Origin: Kiritimatiellota bacterium B12222
Lineage (GTDB): Bacteria > Verrucomicrobiota > Kiritimatiellia > SS1-B-03-39 > UBA6053
NCBI GenBank assembly: GCA_029719485.1
Contig: CP120722.1
Span: forward strand, 4,216,001 to 4,280,000
DNA length: 64,000 bases
Reading direction: 5' to 3'
Position 1 is the first letter of the stretch, and every line of letters begins with the position of its first letter. This document shows positions 44,243 to 53,628 of the stretch, in pieces. Position numbers and translations under genes: made by a program. The notes under the pieces were generated by a model that had not been told where the DNA came from, searched no databases, and was given only the letters and a program-made list of their open reading frames with translations.

Positions 44243-46300
44243 ATGGAGCATGAACTTGCACTTAATATTTTATTGATCATCGGTTTTCTAACCGTCTCTG
44301 TCATTTCCTCGATTCTGCTGAAAAAAATTCATTTCCCCTATACCATCGGCTTAGTGGTCATCGGATTTATCGCTGGTCAAGTGGCCGTCAAACTAGATTA
44401 TCAACGCCTGATACACCTGGATTTGACTCCCGCAACCATCTTGTATCTGATCCTACCCACCCTGATTTATGATGCCGCCATTAATATGGATATTAAGGCG
44501 CTCCGGAAAAATATTGTTCCCATTCTCCTGCTTGCGGTACTTGGATTATTGCTGTCAGCCGGCATTATCGGCGGCACCCTGAACCACTTCACCTCCATTG
44601 GCATCGGAGCGGCCTTGTTATTTGGGGCACTCATCTCGGCAACCGATCCCGTGGCTGTAATTTCTTTGTTTAGTGAAATTGGAGCCCCCAGACGATTGGT
44701 GACCTTGGTCGATGGCGAAAGTATTTTTAATGACGCCACCGCGATTGTCTTGTTCACCATCGTGTTGTCGGCCATCCACAGCGGTATCGATACCGTTCAC
44801 ACGCTCTTCCTCAACTCTGTGGTGAGTTTTCTGTTGGTGATGCTGGGTGGATTACTCACCGGTGCCGTGATCGGATGCCTTGGGGCCATGGTGATTCGCG
44901 CCCAAAAACATAATTCCATCCTCCAAATCACCATCAGTCTGATCATGGCCTACATCTCCTTTATTGCGGCAGACCAGCTACACGTGTCCGGGGTGATGTC
45001 AACCATGGCTGCAGGCATCATGGTCTCCTTGCTCACCGACAATTTGATCACCCACGACAATCACCATTTCATGGAAAACTTTTGGCAATTCTTTTCCTTT
45101 GTGGCCAATAGTTTCGTGTTTTTGCTCCTCGGCCTCACCGAAGCACACAATTTCAGCGACCCCAGCAAACTGCTCAAGGGATTTCGTTTACTGCTGATCG
45201 TTATACCCGTGGTGACCCTCGCCAGAGCCATCGTCATCTACGCCTTAGTCCCCCTCTATAATTGCTTTGCCCAAAACAGTAAAATCTCTTTTCCCTATCA
45301 GACCATCTTGCTCTGGGGCGGATTGCGAGGAGCGGTTCCCGTGGCCTTGGTGCTGGCCATTCCACTGGATTTTCCAGGGAGGGAAACCATCGTTCAAATC
45401 ACCTTGGGCTATATTTTGTTCACCCTACTGGTTCAAGGAACCACGGTCAAAAGTTTGATGCAATTTCTCAAAATCAAACCTGACACCTCTTATTTTGATT
45501 ACCACAGCGGCGTATCTTACCATCTCAACTTCCCTACCGAAAGCCTCAGAGGTTTGGTCACCACTCAAGTCCTGTCCACCTTTAAAACCGAAGGCTTTTT
45601 CATATCGGCCTCCCCGGGCGAACCCCGGAATGCCTACCTCCTTAGTCGCGGTCAAAAACATCTGGCCATTGATGTCGAAGATACGGGTTTTACCATCACC
45701 GCCGAAAATCAACAGGACCTGACCTACGGACGCAAAACCCTCTACGAAACCTTGGTTGAGTTAGACCACTCCGTCTCTTCACTCGAAAAATTGGTAAAAT
45801 CTCCTGAGATGAGCGACATCGTAAAAGTGGAAAACCACGACGGAATCTCCACCTTTAATTTATCGAAATACCTCAACAAATCGCTGATTTCAGTAACCCT
45901 CACCGGAAATGACAAACTCAGTGTCATTACAGAATTGGTAGAGATCGCCGCCACCAGTGGACTCATTTCAAACCGGGAAATGGTCATCAACGCCGTGCTG
46001 GATCGCGAAGCGGCCCTCTCAACAGGATTCGAAGACGGTATCGCCATTCCCCATGCCAAATCCAATGACATGGAGCGCATCATCCTGGTAGTAGGCATCC
46101 ACAAAACCGGTATTGATTTCGAGGCCGTAGACGGCAAACCCTCAAGATTTTTCTTTTTGGTCATCTCCCCCAAAATTCAAGCCGGTCCCCACATTCAACT
46201 GCTCGCAGAAATCAGCCGCAAAATGGTCAGCCATGACATTCGAACACAACTCCTGGAGGCAGAAAGCAGCGACGACGTGCTGACCATTCTTAAATCATAA
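44243..46300 (+). CDS. CPA1-type Na+/H+ antiporter fused to a PTS EIIA domain
   Basis: 685 aa. Residues about 1-410 hold 12 or so hydrophobic segments with ATDPVAVISLF and LVDGESIFNDATAIVLF, the ion-binding signatures of NhaP/CPA1 antiporters. A linker with charged segments follows. Residues about 535-685 are a PTS EIIA type-2 (fructose/nitrogen) domain with FEDGIAIPHAKS; His604 is the phosphorylatable His. The fusion suggests that ion transport is set by phosphate flow or by sugar/nitrogen state. AAAGG is near the ATG. No other PTS gene is in the window. Confidence 0.9.
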   Translation: MEHELALNILLIIGFLTVSVISSILLKKIHFPYTIGLVVIGFIAGQVAVKLDYQRLIHLDLTPATILYLILPTLIYDAAINMDIKALRKNIVPILLLAVLGLLLSAGIIGGTLNHFTSIGIGAALLFGALISATDPVAVISLFSEIGAPRRLVTLVDGESIFNDATAIVLFTIVLSAIHSGIDTVHTLFLNSVVSFLLVMLGGLLTGAVIGCLGAMVIRAQKHNSILQITISLIMAYISFIAADQLHVSGVMSTMAAGIMVSLLTDNLITHDNHHFMENFWQFFSFVANSFVFLLLGLTEAHNFSDPSKLLKGFRLLLIVIPVVTLARAIVIYALVPLYNCFAQNSKISFPYQTILLWGGLRGAVPVALVLAIPLDFPGRETIVQITLGYILFTLLVQGTTVKSLMQFLKIKPDTSYFDYHSGVSYHLNFPTESLRGLVTTQVLSTFKTEGFFISASPGEPRNAYLLSRGQKHLAIDVEDTGFTITAENQQDLTYGRKTLYETLVELDHSVSSLEKLVKSPEMSDIVKVENHDGISTFNLSKYLNKSLISVTLTGNDKLSVITELVEIAATSGLISNREMVINAVLDREAALSTGFEDGIAIPHAKSNDMERIILVVGIHKTGIDFEAVDGKPSRFFFLVISPKIQAGPHIQLLAEISRKMVSHDIRTQLLEAESSDDVLTILKS

Positions 46301-46434
46301 GTGTAGAACTAAAGGAGTTCATCATCATCCGGCCCCACCAAGCCCTGAAGCCCCTCCTTTGCAGTCCTTTACATCAACCAAAACTGCACGTTGCAGGTGA
46401 ATAGGCAAAAGATGTAGGCGGATACTTTTTTCTA

Positions 46435-47445
46435 TCAGATCCCGTAGATACGCGCGGCGTTGCCGTAGAACATTGCGTCTTTCTCGTCCTCGGAGAAATC
46501 TGCAACGATCTTTTTGAAGCCGTTATAAAGCACAGGATAGGACAGAGAGGCCCTGTCCACCGGGAAGTTGCTCTCAAACATGCATCGATCGGGACCGAAG
46601 CATTCGATGGCGTGCAAGTAATAGCGTCGTTGCGCCTCGACAAATTCGTCAGAGCTGGGCGGCCTCTCGCGTGTGTGCCAGCCAAAGCCATTATCCGGCA
46701 TGGCGAGACCGCCGAGTTTGGCAACCACGTTGTCGCAGGCGGCGATTTCCTTGATGTCCTTTTTCCACTGTTCGAAAATTTCTTCCCGTTTGCCGGCAAA
46801 GCGACCGACGCCCAGCGGTGTACCCAAGTGATCCAGGATCATTTGGGTATTCGGTACAGCACCTGCGAGTTCGACGAAATCGCGATTTTGGTGGTGGTAG
46901 TGCCAGGTGTCGTAGCTGAGGCCCATGTCACCCAGGATTTTCATCCCAGCTCGGAAATCCTCCCGTAGCAACAAACCTTCAGAGGCAGGGCCAGGGATCA
47001 TGAGGGCTTCCGGGTGGGCGTCACATGCACCGACCTGACGGATGCCCCGAAACAAGCCCTTGCCCAGTTCCTGATGAGCTTGCAGCACTTCGACAACCTC
47101 TTTGCCCCGCGTTAAATCGGCATGGGCAACGATGGCGGCGACCGAGGGCTTACCAGAACCGCCAGCTGCGCTTTGAGCAGCCTGCCCAACAGCAAATTCA
47201 GTTTCGCCCAGGCACTTTAAATGCCCGGGACCGTCATTACGGTATTCAGTATGACACTCAATGAATACGGTTTTGACGATGTTGTGGCCTGAATCCGTAT
47301 CCGCCCAGAGGTTTTCCACCAAGTAGCGACGACCGGCACGACGCCACAGATGATGGTGAGGATCGATGATGCGTCGCGCGGGATCAATAATATCTTCGAC
47401 GACAAGATTTAGCCATTCCTGGGTGCCGGGTGTAGGAGTGCTCAT
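46435..47445 (-). CDS. Amidohydrolase family protein (TIM-barrel metal-dependent hydrolase)
   Basis: 336 aa. IIDPHHHLWRR near residue 27 is the metal-binding HxH entry. HYHHQNRDFVELAGAVPNTQ, LDHLGTP and RCMFESNFPVD at the C-terminal side fit the amidohydrolase-2/COG3618 group, which includes lactonases such as L-fucono- and L-rhamnono-lactonase and dicarboxylate lactonases. The usual role would be lactone hydrolysis in sugar oxidation. No operon partner is near. It is cytoplasmic; substrate unknown. Confidence 0.85.
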   Translation of the reverse strand: MSTPTPGTQEWLNLVVEDIIDPARRIIDPHHHLWRRAGRRYLVENLWADTDSGHNIVKTVFIECHTEYRNDGPGHLKCLGETEFAVGQAAQSAAGGSGKPSVAAIVAHADLTRGKEVVEVLQAHQELGKGLFRGIRQVGACDAHPEALMIPGPASEGLLLREDFRAGMKILGDMGLSYDTWHYHHQNRDFVELAGAVPNTQMILDHLGTPLGVGRFAGKREEIFEQWKKDIKEIAACDNVVAKLGGLAMPDNGFGWHTRERPPSSDEFVEAQRRYYLHAIECFGPDRCMFESNFPVDRASLSYPVLYNGFKKIVADFSEDEKDAMFYGNAARIYGI

Positions 47446-47491
47446 AGAAAAGGAGCCATTTCAGTTTCAACTCTTGGCCTCTGCCAACACT

Positions 47492-47716
47492 TCAGGAGAC
47501 AACGCTTGTGATTTTATAGGTTTCATTTTGAAAGGTAATCTCATCCCCTGAAACAATCTTTTTGCGTTTCTGAGTTTCAACCCTGCCGTTTACCAGAACA
47601 TGCCCGCCTTCAATGAAGGATTTGGCTTCTCCCCCACTATGGGCAAGACCTTCAAATTTTAAGATTTTAAATAATTCTACCGGGACGGTTCTTAATTCAA
47701 TTTCTTTCATATTCAT
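47492..47716 (-). CDS. S4-domain RNA-binding protein (YbcJ-like)
   Basis: 74 aa. It resembles E. coli YbcJ: VELFKILKFEGLAHSGGEAK, then SFIEGGHVLVNG and ETQKRKKIVSGDEI, the alpha-L fold of the S4 RNA-binding domain. It presumably binds structured RNA such as rRNA. It stands between the amidohydrolase and the CDF gene on the same strand. Confidence 0.85.
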   Translation of the reverse strand: MNMKEIELRTVPVELFKILKFEGLAHSGGEAKSFIEGGHVLVNGRVETQKRKKIVSGDEITFQNETYKITSVVS

Positions 47717-47761
47717 GCCTGCTCACTTTCAAAGTTACCTTATTTACCCGAGGATCCATCT

Positions 47762-48634
47762 CTACGATTCCACCGGCTCCAAATGCACCACCACATCAAA
47801 CAAATTGGGCATGGTCTCAATCAGATGCTCTTTCACATCATGTCCGATGGCATGCCCCACCAAAACCGTGGTTTTACCCGGCACCTCCACATGGATTTCC
47901 ACAAAGTAACCAATGCCACTTTTGCGGATCAAACATTTGTCAATCCCCGCAACCCCTTCCACTTCATGGGCGTGCTGTCGAATCTCCGTTTCAATTTCCG
48001 GCGCCACCGCCCCATCTAAGGCTTCATGCATGGCGGCATGGATAATCCGCCAGCCGTTAAAAACAATAATCAAACAGGCAAACAAGGCCGCCCATTCATC
48101 TGCCGATGCATAAGCCGGTCCACCGATCAACGCAATGCAAATCCCAATCGCCGCCGCACCGGAGGTCATGGCATCCGATCGATGATGCCAGGCATCCCCT
48201 TCTATCGCCCGACTGCCTGAAATTTCTCCTAATCCCAACATATAGCGGGAGAGCGATTCTTTGGCAATAACCACAAAAATCAACACGGGGAGCGTAAACC
48301 ACTCCGGAGAGGATTGTTCGTTCCCCAATTCTCCAATCGCTTGCCAGGAAATAAAGGCCGCCGCCCCAATCAACGCCACACCCGAAAAAACACCGGTCAA
48401 CGCTTCGATTTTTCCATGTCCAAAGGGATGATTTTCATCTGCAGGCCGTAACGACAGGGTAAATCCGGACCAAGTAATCAAAGAAACCAAAATATCCGCA
48501 GCCGATTCAATGCCATCCGCCACCAACGCCGACGAATTCCCCAGCACCCCCGCCCATAACTTCACCAACATCAACACCAAATTGGTGCAGATGGTTAAAA
48601 TGCCGATGGCGATGGATTTACCGGTATCAATCAT
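47762..48634 (-). CDS. Cation diffusion facilitator family transporter
   Basis: 290 aa with about five or six hydrophobic segments. Metal-site motifs are ADGIESAADILVS in the second helix (normally H-x3-D; here Glu replaces the His), HPFGHGKIE after it, and WHHRSDAMTS in the fifth. The C-terminal 80 residues form the cytoplasmic metal-binding domain (GIGYFVEIHVEVPG). It exports Zn2+, Fe2+, Mn2+ or similar ions by proton exchange. The altered first site suggests a metal preference other than zinc. Confidence 0.9.
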   Translation of the reverse strand: MIDTGKSIAIGILTICTNLVLMLVKLWAGVLGNSSALVADGIESAADILVSLITWSGFTLSLRPADENHPFGHGKIEALTGVFSGVALIGAAAFISWQAIGELGNEQSSPEWFTLPVLIFVVIAKESLSRYMLGLGEISGSRAIEGDAWHHRSDAMTSGAAAIGICIALIGGPAYASADEWAALFACLIIVFNGWRIIHAAMHEALDGAVAPEIETEIRQHAHEVEGVAGIDKCLIRKSGIGYFVEIHVEVPGKTTVLVGHAIGHDVKEHLIETMPNLFDVVVHLEPVES

Positions 48635-48719
48635 GAAAATATGGGGGTTTTTGCGGAAGAAGAATATTTCAGCTGGTCAAATCTTGTGCTCGCGACCGGC
48701 ATTTGGCATGTAAGGCTTC

Positions 48720-51700
48720 ATGCCTCCTTCACATCCATTTGTCCACCTTCATCTACACACCAGTTACTCCCTACTAGACTCCACCATCAAAGTGAAAGAG
48801 GTGGTGAAACAGGCTGCAAAGTTGGAAATGCCTGCATTGGCCATCACCGATCACTCTGTCATGCACGGGGCCATCACCTTTTATAACGCCTGTAAAAGTG
48901 CCGGGATCAAACCGATTATCGGTTGCGAAATAAATACCTGCAAAGACATGAACGAAAAGTCCCGCAATGCCGGGCGCATGTCCCACCTGTTATTGCTGGC
49001 GAAGAACGAAGAAGGCTACCACAACCTCGCCCGCCTCAGCGCCCGGGCCCATCTGGAAGGATTTTACTACAAACCCCGGGTAGACCAAGCCCTGCTCGCC
49101 CAATACAGCGAAGGCCTCATCGCCACCTCCTGTTGCATGCGCGGCGAAATCCCCCAATATCTGCAAGACGACCTGCCTGACGAAGCGGAACGCGTTGCAC
49201 GCGAATACCGTGAAATCTTCGGGGCTGATAATTTTTATTTTGAATTGGAGGACCACGGTCTCCCCGTTCAAAAAAAAGTAAATGCCGAATTGATCCGCCT
49301 GTCTAAAAAGTTGGATATCCCCCTGGTCGCCACCAATGACGTGCACTACATGCAAAAACAACATGCCGAAGCGCACGATGTGTTGTTAAGTCTGCAATCC
49401 CAGGCCAAAGTGCGGGATGAAAAACGCATTCGCTTTGAAGGCAGTGAATACTATTTCAAAACCCAAGAGCAAATGTGGGAACTCTTTGGCCACGTGCCGG
49501 AAGCCCTCCACAACACCATGGAAATCATGGACCGTTGCAATGTGACCCTCAAGCTCAACGACGAAGCCGATCTCCATTTCCCCATTTACCCACTGCCCGA
49601 ACCATTTAACAATGATGAAGAATATCTCACCCACCTCGCGGTGGAGGGCATCAAAGAACTTTACGACGGTGCGGACATCACCCAGCCCCAAACCGAGATG
49701 GCACACACCCTCAAAGAGCGCTGGGAAATGGAATTTGGCGTCATCAAACGTACCGGCTACGTCAATTATTTTTTGGTGGTCTGGGACTTCATCAACTGGG
49801 CCCGCAAACAAGACATTCCCGTCGGCCCCGGACGTGGATCCGGTGCCGGCAGTCTCGTGGCCTATGCCCTCGGCATCACCGCGGTGGACCCCCTGCACTT
49901 CGACTTGATTTTTGAACGTTTCCTCAATCCCGACCGGGTATCCCCCCCCGACTTCGATATCGATTTCTGTCAAACCCGCCGTCCGGAAGTGATCGATTAC
50001 GTGAAAAGATTCTACGGACAGGAAAATTGCGCCCAGATTATCACCTTCGGTACCCTGGGTGCCAAAACCGTGATTCGGGATATTGGCCGCACCCTGGAAA
50101 TTCCGCTCGCCTACTGCGACCAACTCGCCAAATTGATCCCCGAAGATCCCGGCATGACCCTCGCCAAAGCCGAAGAGCTCAGCCCCGACTTCAAAAAAGC
50201 GCTGGCCGACCCCCAGGCCCAGCAAATCATGAAATACGCCCGCATCCTCGAAGGGCTGCACCGAAACCAAGGCACCCACGCGGCCGGAGTGGTGATCGGC
50301 GAAAAAACCCTGCACGACATTATCCCGCTCTGCCGGGATAAAGACGGGCTGGCGGTGGCCCAATACGAAATGAAACCGCTGGAAATGACCGGTCTGCTCA
50401 AGATGGACTTCCTGGGTCTCAAAACCCTTTCGGTCATTCAAGGCGCGGTCGACAATGTCAAAGAAACCCATGGCATCACCATCGATCCCCTAAAGTTGCC
50501 CCTCGACGATCCCAAAACCTTTGAACTGCTGGGACGCGGAGACACCGTCGCGGTCTTCCAGGTGGAGTCGGAAGGAATGCGGAACCTGCTCCGCCAATTC
50601 CAAGCGGATAAAATCGAAGAAATTATCGCGTTGATCGCCCTCTACCGTCCGGGTCCCATGAGCATGATCCCGGGCTATATCGACTGTAAACACGGCCGTA
50701 AAGAAATCGAGTACGCCCATCCCCTGCTCGAACAAGTCCTCGATGAAACCTACGGGGTATTCATTTACCAGGAACAGGTACAACGCGCTTCCAATGTACT
50801 GGCGGGTTTCACCCTCGCACAAGGGGATTTGCTCCGCCGCGCCATGGGAAAAAAAGACGCCAATATCATGGCGGAAATGAAAGCCAAATTCGTTGAGGGA
50901 TGCAAAGAGGTCAACGACATCCCGGCCCAGAAAGCCACCGAGATTTTTGAAACCATTGAAAAATTTGCAAGTTACGGTTTTAACAAGTCCCACTCGGCCG
51001 CCTATGCCTTTGTGACCTTTCAAACCGCCTACTTCAAGGCCCACTATCCCGCCGAATTTATGGCGTCAGTGCTCACCCTCGAAATTGGTAATGCGGATAA
51101 ACTCACCGGATTTATTGCCGAATGCAAAGAGATGGGCATGGAGGTGCTCCCCCCGGATATCCGTCAATCAGTTAAAACTTTCCGTCCGGAAGATGGAAAT
51201 ATCCGTTACGGCCTCTCCGGAATTAAAGGCGTTGGTGCCAGCGCCGTGGACACTTTGGTCGCTGAACGTGAGAAAAATGGACCCTTTGAAAGCTTTATGG
51301 ATTTCTGTACCCGCTTGGATTCCCGGGAAGTCAATAAACGCTGTTTAGAGGGTCTGATTAAAGCCGGCGCATTTGATTGGACCGGCATCTCCCGGGCCCG
51401 ACTTTTCGCAGGAATCGATTTTGCACTGCAACGGGCCGTGAGCCTCCGCCGGGACCGGGCACAGGGTCAGACCAGCTTGTTTGATCTCATGGCCGAAGAA
51501 CAAAATCAGGGTGAACTCAACGACGAGGAACTGCCGGAGGTGGAACCCTGGCCGGCCAGCCAAATGCTCGCCTACGAAAAAGATTTGTTAGGCTTCTACA
51601 TTTCCGGTCACCCCCTAGAAGAGTTCGAATGGGAAATCAAAACCTTCATCACCCATTCCTACGATCAATTTGAAACCCTTAACGATGGAGACGAATTCCG

Positions 51701-52265
51701 CATCGCCGGCATCATCACCGAGTGGCGGAAATTCTTCACCAAATCCGGTACCGAAATGGCGACCTTTAGTCTGGAAGGACTCACCGGACATATCCCCACC
51801 GTGATGTTTAGTGAGACCGTACAGCAATTTGCACTCGGTCTAAAAAACGAACTACCCGTCATGGTTGCAGGCGAATTCAGCATACGGGACAACGCCCCAC
51901 AGATGATTGCGCAGGAAGTCGTGATCCTGGAACAAGTACCCGCGTGGTACGCCGAAAAAGCCAGTGTGCACCTGACAGAAGCACAAGTGGAAGAAACACG
52001 ATTGCGTGAACTGCGTAGCAAACTCATCCATTTCACCGGCACCGTCCCTCTACATTTTTGCGTCAGTTTTCCCGGAGGTGAACGGGTCTTTTTAGACAGT
52101 TCAAGTGAATTTAAGGTTCATCCTTCACATAAATTCAAAATGGCCGTAGAAAATCTTTTTGGTGAGGAGACGGTATTTGTCAAAGCCAACCCCAAAGCCT
52201 GTAAACTCCCCCCTCGCAAACGCAGTTTTGGTGGCGCGCCCCCCGCAGATTTAGGATACAACTAA
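48720..52265 (+). CDS. dnaE: DNA polymerase III subunit alpha
   Basis: 1181 aa. The N-terminal PHP domain begins FVHLHLHTSYSLLDSTIKV with AITDHSVMHG. The polymerase active site has GPGRGSGAGSLVAYALGIT, then PPDFDIDF with catalytic Asp413 and Asp415. GLHRNQGTHAAGVVI and ALYRPGPMSMIPGYI are conserved DnaE1 blocks. The tandem HhH and OB-fold follow (residues about 830-1090). It is the replicative polymerase, and its good match to single-copy DnaE1 makes it the best phylogenetic marker in the window. The ribosome site is weak (AAGG four bases before ATG). A long antisense frame is a shadow. Confidence 0.97.
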   Translation: MPPSHPFVHLHLHTSYSLLDSTIKVKEVVKQAAKLEMPALAITDHSVMHGAITFYNACKSAGIKPIIGCEINTCKDMNEKSRNAGRMSHLLLLAKNEEGYHNLARLSARAHLEGFYYKPRVDQALLAQYSEGLIATSCCMRGEIPQYLQDDLPDEAERVAREYREIFGADNFYFELEDHGLPVQKKVNAELIRLSKKLDIPLVATNDVHYMQKQHAEAHDVLLSLQSQAKVRDEKRIRFEGSEYYFKTQEQMWELFGHVPEALHNTMEIMDRCNVTLKLNDEADLHFPIYPLPEPFNNDEEYLTHLAVEGIKELYDGADITQPQTEMAHTLKERWEMEFGVIKRTGYVNYFLVVWDFINWARKQDIPVGPGRGSGAGSLVAYALGITAVDPLHFDLIFERFLNPDRVSPPDFDIDFCQTRRPEVIDYVKRFYGQENCAQIITFGTLGAKTVIRDIGRTLEIPLAYCDQLAKLIPEDPGMTLAKAEELSPDFKKALADPQAQQIMKYARILEGLHRNQGTHAAGVVIGEKTLHDIIPLCRDKDGLAVAQYEMKPLEMTGLLKMDFLGLKTLSVIQGAVDNVKETHGITIDPLKLPLDDPKTFELLGRGDTVAVFQVESEGMRNLLRQFQADKIEEIIALIALYRPGPMSMIPGYIDCKHGRKEIEYAHPLLEQVLDETYGVFIYQEQVQRASNVLAGFTLAQGDLLRRAMGKKDANIMAEMKAKFVEGCKEVNDIPAQKATEIFETIEKFASYGFNKSHSAAYAFVTFQTAYFKAHYPAEFMASVLTLEIGNADKLTGFIAECKEMGMEVLPPDIRQSVKTFRPEDGNIRYGLSGIKGVGASAVDTLVAEREKNGPFESFMDFCTRLDSREVNKRCLEGLIKAGAFDWTGISRARLFAGIDFALQRAVSLRRDRAQGQTSLFDLMAEEQNQGELNDEELPEVEPWPASQMLAYEKDLLGFYISGHPLEEFEWEIKTFITHSYDQFETLNDGDEFRIAGIITEWRKFFTKSGTEMATFSLEGLTGHIPTVMFSETVQQFALGLKNELPVMVAGEFSIRDNAPQMIAQEVVILEQVPAWYAEKASVHLTEAQVEETRLRELRSKLIHFTGTVPLHFCVSFPGGERVFLDSSSEFKVHPSHKFKMAVENLFGEETVFVKANPKACKLPPRKRSFGGAPPADLGYN

Positions 52266-52281
52266 CCCGCCCTCCCTGGAC

Positions 52282-52300
52282 GGTCGGGCAGTGACCGACC
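52282..52300. terminator. Possible bidirectional terminator hairpin
   Basis: GGTCGG, seven bases, CCGACC lies between the convergent dnaE and SRAP genes. T runs are weak, so confidence is low. Confidence 0.4.
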
Positions 52301-52306
52301 ACAGCT

Positions 52307-53005
52307 TTAAAACAACTCGCCCTGTGTCTCTTTGGGGCTTTCCTGCCAAGGCTCAATAAAATGAGGGGACTCTACGCCCGATCGATTCATTTCGGGTGAC
52401 ACCTCGTCATACGTAAACTCATCCGCAGCCACCGGCAGCAGCATGCGATCAAGATCTTTCAAGGCACTGTTGGGATCTAACCACGGAAACCAATCCTCGT
52501 CTCTCAGCACAGCAGGCATGCGCGGATGAATCTTACGGGTGAGTGCGTTGGGGCGGGTGGTGATAATGCTACAACTCAAAATCATCCCCCCCTCTTTGTC
52601 GTGCCACTCTTCCCAAAGTCCCGCAAAGACAAAACAGGCATCATCCCTACGCCGAAAACGCACGGGCAACTTCGGATCCTGCGTCCCCCGCTTCCATTCG
52701 TACCATCCATCCGCAGGAATCAAACAACGCTTCCGACGATAAGGGGTTTTGAAACTGGGTTTCTGCATCAGCGTTTCCGCCCGCGCATTGATGCACTTCG
52801 CACCAAAAGCAGGATCTTTCGCCCAAGGAGGTATCAGCCCCCACGAAAAGATTTCCATGCGGGGCGAAGGATCCGCCACCCACCCGGTCACCGGTTGCGT
52901 AGGCGAAATATTATAACGAGGCTCCATGCGAGGATCTACCGGGAAATCCGGGAAATCCTTTTTCAGCTTTTTGGCTTTTTTTGCCAAACTGAAACGGCCG
53001 CACAT
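52307..53005 (-). CDS. SOS response-associated peptidase (SRAP/YedK/HMCES family)
   Basis: 232 aa. MCGRFSLAKKA supplies Cys2, the residue that bonds to abasic sites. INARAET, GWYEWKRG and KIHPRMP (catalytic Asn, Glu and His) are all present. The protein forms a stable crosslink with abasic sites in single-stranded DNA to shield them. It is convergent with dnaE, a functional but not operonic neighbour. Confidence 0.94.
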   Translation of the reverse strand: MCGRFSLAKKAKKLKKDFPDFPVDPRMEPRYNISPTQPVTGWVADPSPRMEIFSWGLIPPWAKDPAFGAKCINARAETLMQKPSFKTPYRRKRCLIPADGWYEWKRGTQDPKLPVRFRRRDDACFVFAGLWEEWHDKEGGMILSCSIITTRPNALTRKIHPRMPAVLRDEDWFPWLDPNSALKDLDRMLLPVAADEFTYDEVSPEMNRSGVESPHFIEPWQESPKETQGELF

Positions 53006-53028
53006 GTGGAGAGCCTTTTAATCCACCC

Positions 53029-53526
53029 TTACCAGTAGTAACTCAATCCAATGGTCAACCCATAGTCTGAATCCGTCGCTTCACCATCTTTTACAAAGGT
53101 TTCTGAGGTACTATAGGCAAAGTCTAACTCTGTGTTTAAACTCACATTTTCAGAGATGAAATATTTGACCCCCATAAACAGAGCAATGTCTACACCCGAA
53201 TTTCCTTCGACAAATTCAGGATCCAAAGACCCCATGGCCAAACCCACACCCACATAGGGAATCAAATACGTATTGGTTTCAAACAGACGATTCACATAAG
53301 CCCCTAAAGAAAAGCGATTAAATACATCGTTATCTTCATAACTTAAATCCACACCAATTTGCACGTAATCCGCGATAAAGGACCCAAAACGAACATCCCC
53401 ACCAAATGAACCCTGATTCAGATAGCCCTGCCCCGTCACTTCAAAATTCCCTTTGAAAATATTCAAATCTTGGGCGGATAACGAACATGTAAAAATAAAG
53501 GCGAGCAAAAATAACAGACGTTTCAT
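53029..53526 (-). CDS. Outer-membrane beta-barrel protein
   Basis: 165 aa from ATG 53526, with the strong site AGGAGAATTTT before it; an upstream ATG at 53562 is less likely. Signal peptide to about residue 20 (CSLSAQ). The remainder consists of amphipathic strands with aromatic ends (VQIGVDLSYEDN, LIPYVGVGLAMG, VSLNTELDFAYST) and ends in YGLTIGLSYYW; a C-terminal aromatic residue is the BAM sorting signal. It resembles OmpW/OmpX-type eight-stranded barrels. Function unknown. Confidence 0.85.
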   Translation of the reverse strand: MKRLLFLLAFIFTCSLSAQDLNIFKGNFEVTGQGYLNQGSFGGDVRFGSFIADYVQIGVDLSYEDNDVFNRFSLGAYVNRLFETNTYLIPYVGVGLAMGSLDPEFVEGNSGVDIALFMGVKYFISENVSLNTELDFAYSTSETFVKDGEATDSDYGLTIGLSYYW

Positions 53527-53591
53527 AAAATTCTCCTGAGGGTTTAGCAGGGAAGCTTGCAAACTGATCCCGGAATTTCAAGCTGTTGTAG

Positions 53592-53619
53592 TTGGAAAGA
53601 TTAAAATGCACGCTATATA
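53592..53619 (+). promoter_or_regulatory. Candidate promoter of the U32 peptidase gene, near-leaderless
   Basis: TTGGAA (53592-53597), 16 bases, TATATA (53614-53619), then nine bases to the ATG at 53629. The transcript would have at most two or three leader bases, and no Shine-Dalgarno sequence is present. Confidence 0.45.
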
Positions 53620-53628
53620 GGCGACATC

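Noticed and set aside
49386..50471. 361-aa minus-strand frame inside dnaE
   Set aside because: It is antisense to conserved polymerase motifs and shows no domain; a shadow of dnaE codon use.
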